Of a stretch of DNA of 60,926 nt, positions 58,350 through 60,926 are shown piece after piece. The stretch covers positions 1 through 60,926 of the forward strand of contig CAKTYE010000008.1 of NCBI GenBank assembly GCA_934631985.1, in the 5' to 3' direction. A program made the translations under genes and the position numbers. The stretch comes from an uncultured Clostridia bacterium. Its GTDB lineage: Bacteria > Bacillota > Clostridia > Christensenellales > Aristaeellaceae. Positions within the stretch are counted from its first letter, which is position 1; the number at the start of each line of letters is the position of its first letter. The notes beneath the pieces are model-generated. The model made no database searches. It was not told the DNA's origin and saw only the letters and a program-made list of their open reading frames with translations.

Positions 58350-59660
58350 TTGACGCTGCTGGAAAATGAACGACCTTCCGCCTCTGCGCCGCTGGCGGAC
58401 CGCATGCGTCCCCGTACGCTGGATGAATTTATCGGTCAGGAGCATATTGTGGGGCCGGGGCGGCTGCTGCGCCGTGCCATCGAAGCGGATCGGCTGACCT
58501 CCTCCATTTTTTACGGCCCGCCTGGCTGCGGCAAAACGACCCTGGCTTCCATTATCGCCCGGGCGACCAGCGCGGCCTTTGTGCAGCTGAACGCTGTGAC
58601 CAGCGGCGTGGCGGATGTGCGGGAGGTTTTGAAAGCCGCAAAGGAGCGCCGCATGATGACCGGGCAGGCGACGTATCTGCTGCTGGACGAATGTCACCGC
58701 TGGAGCAAGGCGCAGAGCGACAGCATCCTGCCTGCGATTGAGCAGGGGCTGATCCGCTTTATCGGTTCCACTACGGAGAACCCCATGATCGCCATGACCC
58801 CGGCAATTGTCAGCCGATGCCGGGTGTTTCAGTTCCGTGCGCTGACAGAGGCGGACGTGATCACCGCCATGCGCCGCGCCCTGACCGACCGGGAACGGGG
58901 CTTTGGCGAGTTGAAGGTGGCGATGGCGGAGGAGGCGTTTCGACACATTGCGCACATTGCCAACGGCGATGTGCGCACGGCGCTGGGCGCGGTGGAGCTG
59001 GCGGTGCTGACCACCCCGGCAGGCGCGGACGGTGTGATCCACATCGACTTGTCTGTGGCGGAGGAGAGCATTCAGAAGCCCATGCTTCGTTGTGATGAAA
59101 GCCTGTATTACGACATGCTCAGCGCGTTTTGCAAGTCCATGCGTGGCTCGGACAGCGACGCGGCCCTGGCCTGGTTCGCGCGGCTGATTTACGCAGGCGT
59201 AGATCCCCGGCTCATTGTGCGGCGCATTCTGGCCCATGCCAGCGAGGACGTGGGGCTGGCGAATCCCATTGCCATGCTGCAAGCGGCGGCTGCGGCGCAG
59301 GACCTGGAGGTCATGGGCATGCCGGAAGCACAGCTGCCCATTGCACAGGCGATTATTGCTGTATGTGAAAGCCCCAAGTCCAACAGCGTCAGTGCGGCGG
59401 TGAGCGCCGCCATGGCGGACGCGGAAAAGGGCGGCTTCGGCCCGGTGCCTGTGCATCTGCGGGATACCCATTATGCGGGTGCGGAGCGGCTGGGCAGCGG
59501 CGAGGGCTATAAGTATCCCCACGATTTTCCGGGCCATTGGGTGCGGCAGGAGTATATGCCCCCGGAGGTGCGAGGCCGGAAATATTACAAGCCCTCGGAG
59601 ATGGGGCATGAGGACGTTATCCGTAAAAATCATCTGGCCAGAGAGGGGCGTAAACCGTGA
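58350..59660 (+). CDS. rarA: Replication-associated recombination protein A
   Basis: A 436-residue AAA+ ATPase of the RarA/MgsA/WRNIP1 family, which acts at stalled replication forks. Walker A is GPPGCGKTT near 52-60, Walker B is LLLDECHRW, sensor 1 is FIGSTTENP, and the Arg finger follows in SRCRVFQFRAL. The C-terminal tetramerisation domain ends with GYKYPHDFPGHWVRQEYMPP, a family hallmark. The start is TTG 58350 with GGAGG ten bases upstream. Its stop overlaps the sensor kinase start. Confidence 0.94.
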   Translation: MTLLENERPSASAPLADRMRPRTLDEFIGQEHIVGPGRLLRRAIEADRLTSSIFYGPPGCGKTTLASIIARATSAAFVQLNAVTSGVADVREVLKAAKERRMMTGQATYLLLDECHRWSKAQSDSILPAIEQGLIRFIGSTTENPMIAMTPAIVSRCRVFQFRALTEADVITAMRRALTDRERGFGELKVAMAEEAFRHIAHIANGDVRTALGAVELAVLTTPAGADGVIHIDLSVAEESIQKPMLRCDESLYYDMLSAFCKSMRGSDSDAALAWFARLIYAGVDPRLIVRRILAHASEDVGLANPIAMLQAAAAAQDLEVMGMPEAQLPIAQAIIAVCESPKSNSVSAAVSAAMADAEKGGFGPVPVHLRDTHYAGAERLGSGEGYKYPHDFPGHWVRQEYMPPEVRGRKYYKPSEMGHEDVIRKNHLAREGRKP

Positions 59661-60556
59661 GGGCGGAACGAAACCTGGATGTTAAAAAGGCTGCCACCCT
59701 TGCCATTGTGGTTAATGCCTTGCAGATCGCGATGGTGTTCGTGATCGTGCTGTATATGTACATCACCCCCGGACAGCAGGCGGGCGAACAGGCGCTGGCG
59801 CGTGTGCTGGTCGGCGTGGCGGCACTGGTGGTCATTTGGGGCGCAAGCATCGATATTCGCGATGCGCTGTCCGGTCGTCGGCTATTGCAGCAGCTCGACG
59901 ACATGGATAAAACCATTGTGGCGCAGGAGGAGTTGAATAATGCCCTTCGCGCCCAGCGGCACGATTTTCTGAACCATTTGCAGGTGGTCTATAGCCTGAT
60001 GGAAATGAAGGAATATAAGGAGGCCACCGATTACATCGAAAAGGTGTACGGCGATATTGCCTCCATCGGGCGTGTGCTGCGCACGGCAAACCCGGCGATC
60101 AACGCGCTGCTTCAGGTGAAGCTGGCGGTCTGCGAAAGGGCGGGCATTCAGGTGACGCTGAATATTCGCTCCGCGTGGAAAAACCTGCCTATTCCCGGCT
60201 GGGAAATGTGCAAGGTGCTGGGCAATCTGCTGGATAACGCCATCGACGCGCTGGGCGAGGTCTCCAACCGCCGCCTGACGCTGACGCTCACCGAAGATTT
60301 GAAGGCCTTCCGCTTTGATGTGGAGAATAACGGCCCCATGATCCCCGTGAAATTGCAGCGTACTATTTTCCAGGCAGGCATCACCACCAAGGCTACAGGC
60401 CACGGTATGGGCCTGTATATCGTGCGCCGTACCTTGCAGGACTGGGGCGGCGATATTGAACTGACCAGCGATGATAAGCATACGGTGTTCGCAGGCTTCG
60501 TCCCGCGGGAAATCCGTATGCAGGATAAGGTGAAGCGCGAAAAGAAGCAGGCATAA
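59657..60556 (+). CDS. Spo0B/GHKL-type sensor histidine kinase
   Basis: A 299-residue kinase with two N-terminal membrane helices (about 12-37 and 45-65). A Spo0B-type dimerisation helix carries the phosphoacceptor His in LRAQRHDFLNHLQVVYSLME, and a GHKL ATPase domain follows with N box LGNLLDNAIDAL and G2-like GHGMGLYIVRR. It resembles the CitA/AgrC group and Spo0B-like kinases. No sensor loop of useful size lies between the helices, so the signal may be intramembrane or internal. No response regulator is visible in the window. GTG 59657 overlaps the rarA stop. Confidence 0.88.
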   Translation: MRAERNLDVKKAATLAIVVNALQIAMVFVIVLYMYITPGQQAGEQALARVLVGVAALVVIWGASIDIRDALSGRRLLQQLDDMDKTIVAQEELNNALRAQRHDFLNHLQVVYSLMEMKEYKEATDYIEKVYGDIASIGRVLRTANPAINALLQVKLAVCERAGIQVTLNIRSAWKNLPIPGWEMCKVLGNLLDNAIDALGEVSNRRLTLTLTEDLKAFRFDVENNGPMIPVKLQRTIFQAGITTKATGHGMGLYIVRRTLQDWGGDIELTSDDKHTVFAGFVPREIRMQDKVKREKKQA

Positions 60557-60593
60557 GCCAAATAGCGTAACGTCATTTGCGGAGACATGCGCG

Positions 60594-60722
60594 ATGGAAT
60601 TTATCCTTGAATTGGCAATCGATTTTGTAGGCAACCTGCTCGGAGACCTTTCAATGCCTCTGTGGGATAAGCTGCGCAGCAAGTATCTGCAATGGAAGCA
60701 AAGAAAGCACACTGATCAATAA
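60594..60722 (+). CDS. Small 42-residue ORF
   Basis: An ORF of 42 residues (MEFILELAIDFVGNLLGDLS then a basic tail) starting 37 bp after the kinase gene, with GGAG about nine bases upstream and a terminator hairpin directly behind. The N-terminal half is amphipathic or membrane-seeking and the C-terminal half is Lys/Arg-rich, as in small membrane-associated peptides. Plausible but unproven. Confidence 0.5.
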   Translation: MEFILELAIDFVGNLLGDLSMPLWDKLRSKYLQWKQRKHTDQ

Positions 60723-60727
60723 AAACA

Positions 60728-60776
60728 AAGCATAGAGATATGACTGCCTACCGCGAGTCACATCCCTGTGCTTTTA
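60728..60776. terminator. Terminator hairpin
   Basis: An 18-position stem (60728-60745 with 60756-60773) with a few wobble or mismatched pairs, followed by a TTTT tract. It ends the rarA-kinase unit and may also serve a minus-strand gene to its right. Confidence 0.7.
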
Positions 60777-60926
60777 CTTTATCCAATCACCGTATCACTT
60801 CGCAGAATGCAGCATACATCAGCGCGTCATGCGCGCCCATCGCGTTCTCACAAGCAACTGTCCCTAAACACAAGCACAGGCCGTTTTTTCGACAGCGCAC
60901 GCAGTGCCGCTGCCGAAAAAAGGGCC
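60777..60926 (-). other. Window end, possible partial minus-strand gene
   Basis: Two minus-strand frames are open to the window edge (one closing at 60787, one near 60850). Neither is long enough to identify. Nothing else is recognised. Confidence 0.25.

Noticed and set aside
1..60926. Reassignment of UGA to Trp in this genome
   Set aside because: Many intact genes end in TGA, several within ATGA or TGATG overlaps, and Trp is otherwise encoded by TGG.
1..60926. tRNA or rRNA genes
   Set aside because: No cloverleaf-like segment with a T-loop GTTCGAAT motif or rRNA-like sequence was noticed by eye; a tRNAscan or Infernal run would be decisive.

Overview
The window reads as a chromosomal stretch of a GC-rich Gram-positive bacterium, most likely of class Clostridia (Bacillota). 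The evidence is the dgt-dnaG-rpoD-trmK-nif3 order typical of Firmicutes, strong AGGAGG ribosome binding sites with frequent GTG and TTG starts, a lysine riboswitch, FabT-like and MerR/TipA-like regulation, an FtsK/SpoIIIE translocase, a GerQ-like protein, and many secreted proteins with short Ala-Leu-Ala signal peptides. I cannot name a genus. I saw no tRNA, rRNA, CRISPR array, prophage or intact transposase.

Layout. 1-7.5 kb: a cut-off Cys-rich tandem-repeat protein, an ECF sigma factor with a membrane partner, a secreted alpha/beta hydrolase, a D,D-carboxypeptidase, a broken GNAT gene, a PhnP-like metallo-hydrolase and a C_GCAxxG_C_C protein. 7.5-10.4 kb: promoter, lysine riboswitch and a three-gene polar amino acid ABC importer, which the riboswitch marks as a lysine importer. 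10.5-16.4 kb (minus strand): an SbcCD/YhaNO-like nuclease-ATPase pair, a HAD phosphatase, a broken MerR gene and a TipA-type MerR regulator with its own 19-bp-spacer promoter. 16.5-21 kb: a secreted DUF3298-like protein and FtsK/SpoIIIE. 21.2-27.5 kb: a FabT-like MarR plus FakB/DegV operon with two TTTGAA-n-TTCAAA operators, divergent from an ABC-FtsX efflux operon with an adaptor and a TetR regulator.

27.7-39.8 kb (minus strand): an RluA pseudouridine synthase, a heavily deleted hybrid histidine kinase, the zinc ribbon-nif3-trmK-rpoD-dnaG-dgt operon, then alr with two peptidase-like genes (M20, M55). 39.9-47.7 kb: a GerQ-like protein, an ABC ATPase-permease pair with no binding protein, an LCP protein, a zinc-ribbon membrane protein, a thioredoxin-reductase-like flavoprotein without the usual NADPH motif, and two secreted proteins separated by a 163-bp MITE. 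47.9-50.1 kb (minus strand): a truncated methyltransferase, a PanE-like dehydrogenase and a hydrolase. 50.5-60.7 kb (plus strand): three tandem M42 aminopeptidases, a large GT-C-like membrane protein, a small protein, a lipase, a GNAT, a DUF1294 protein, RarA, a Spo0B-like sensor kinase and a 42-residue ORF.

The most notable points are the coherent regulatory circuits (lysine riboswitch with importer; FabT-like operators with FakB; TipA-like autoregulated promoter), three genes each interrupted by a single TGA where Trp is plausible, a MITE family with TA target duplication (one full and one internally deleted copy), and a dispersed palindromic GC-rich repeat that recurs at 3' ends of genes and frames terminator hairpins between convergent genes.
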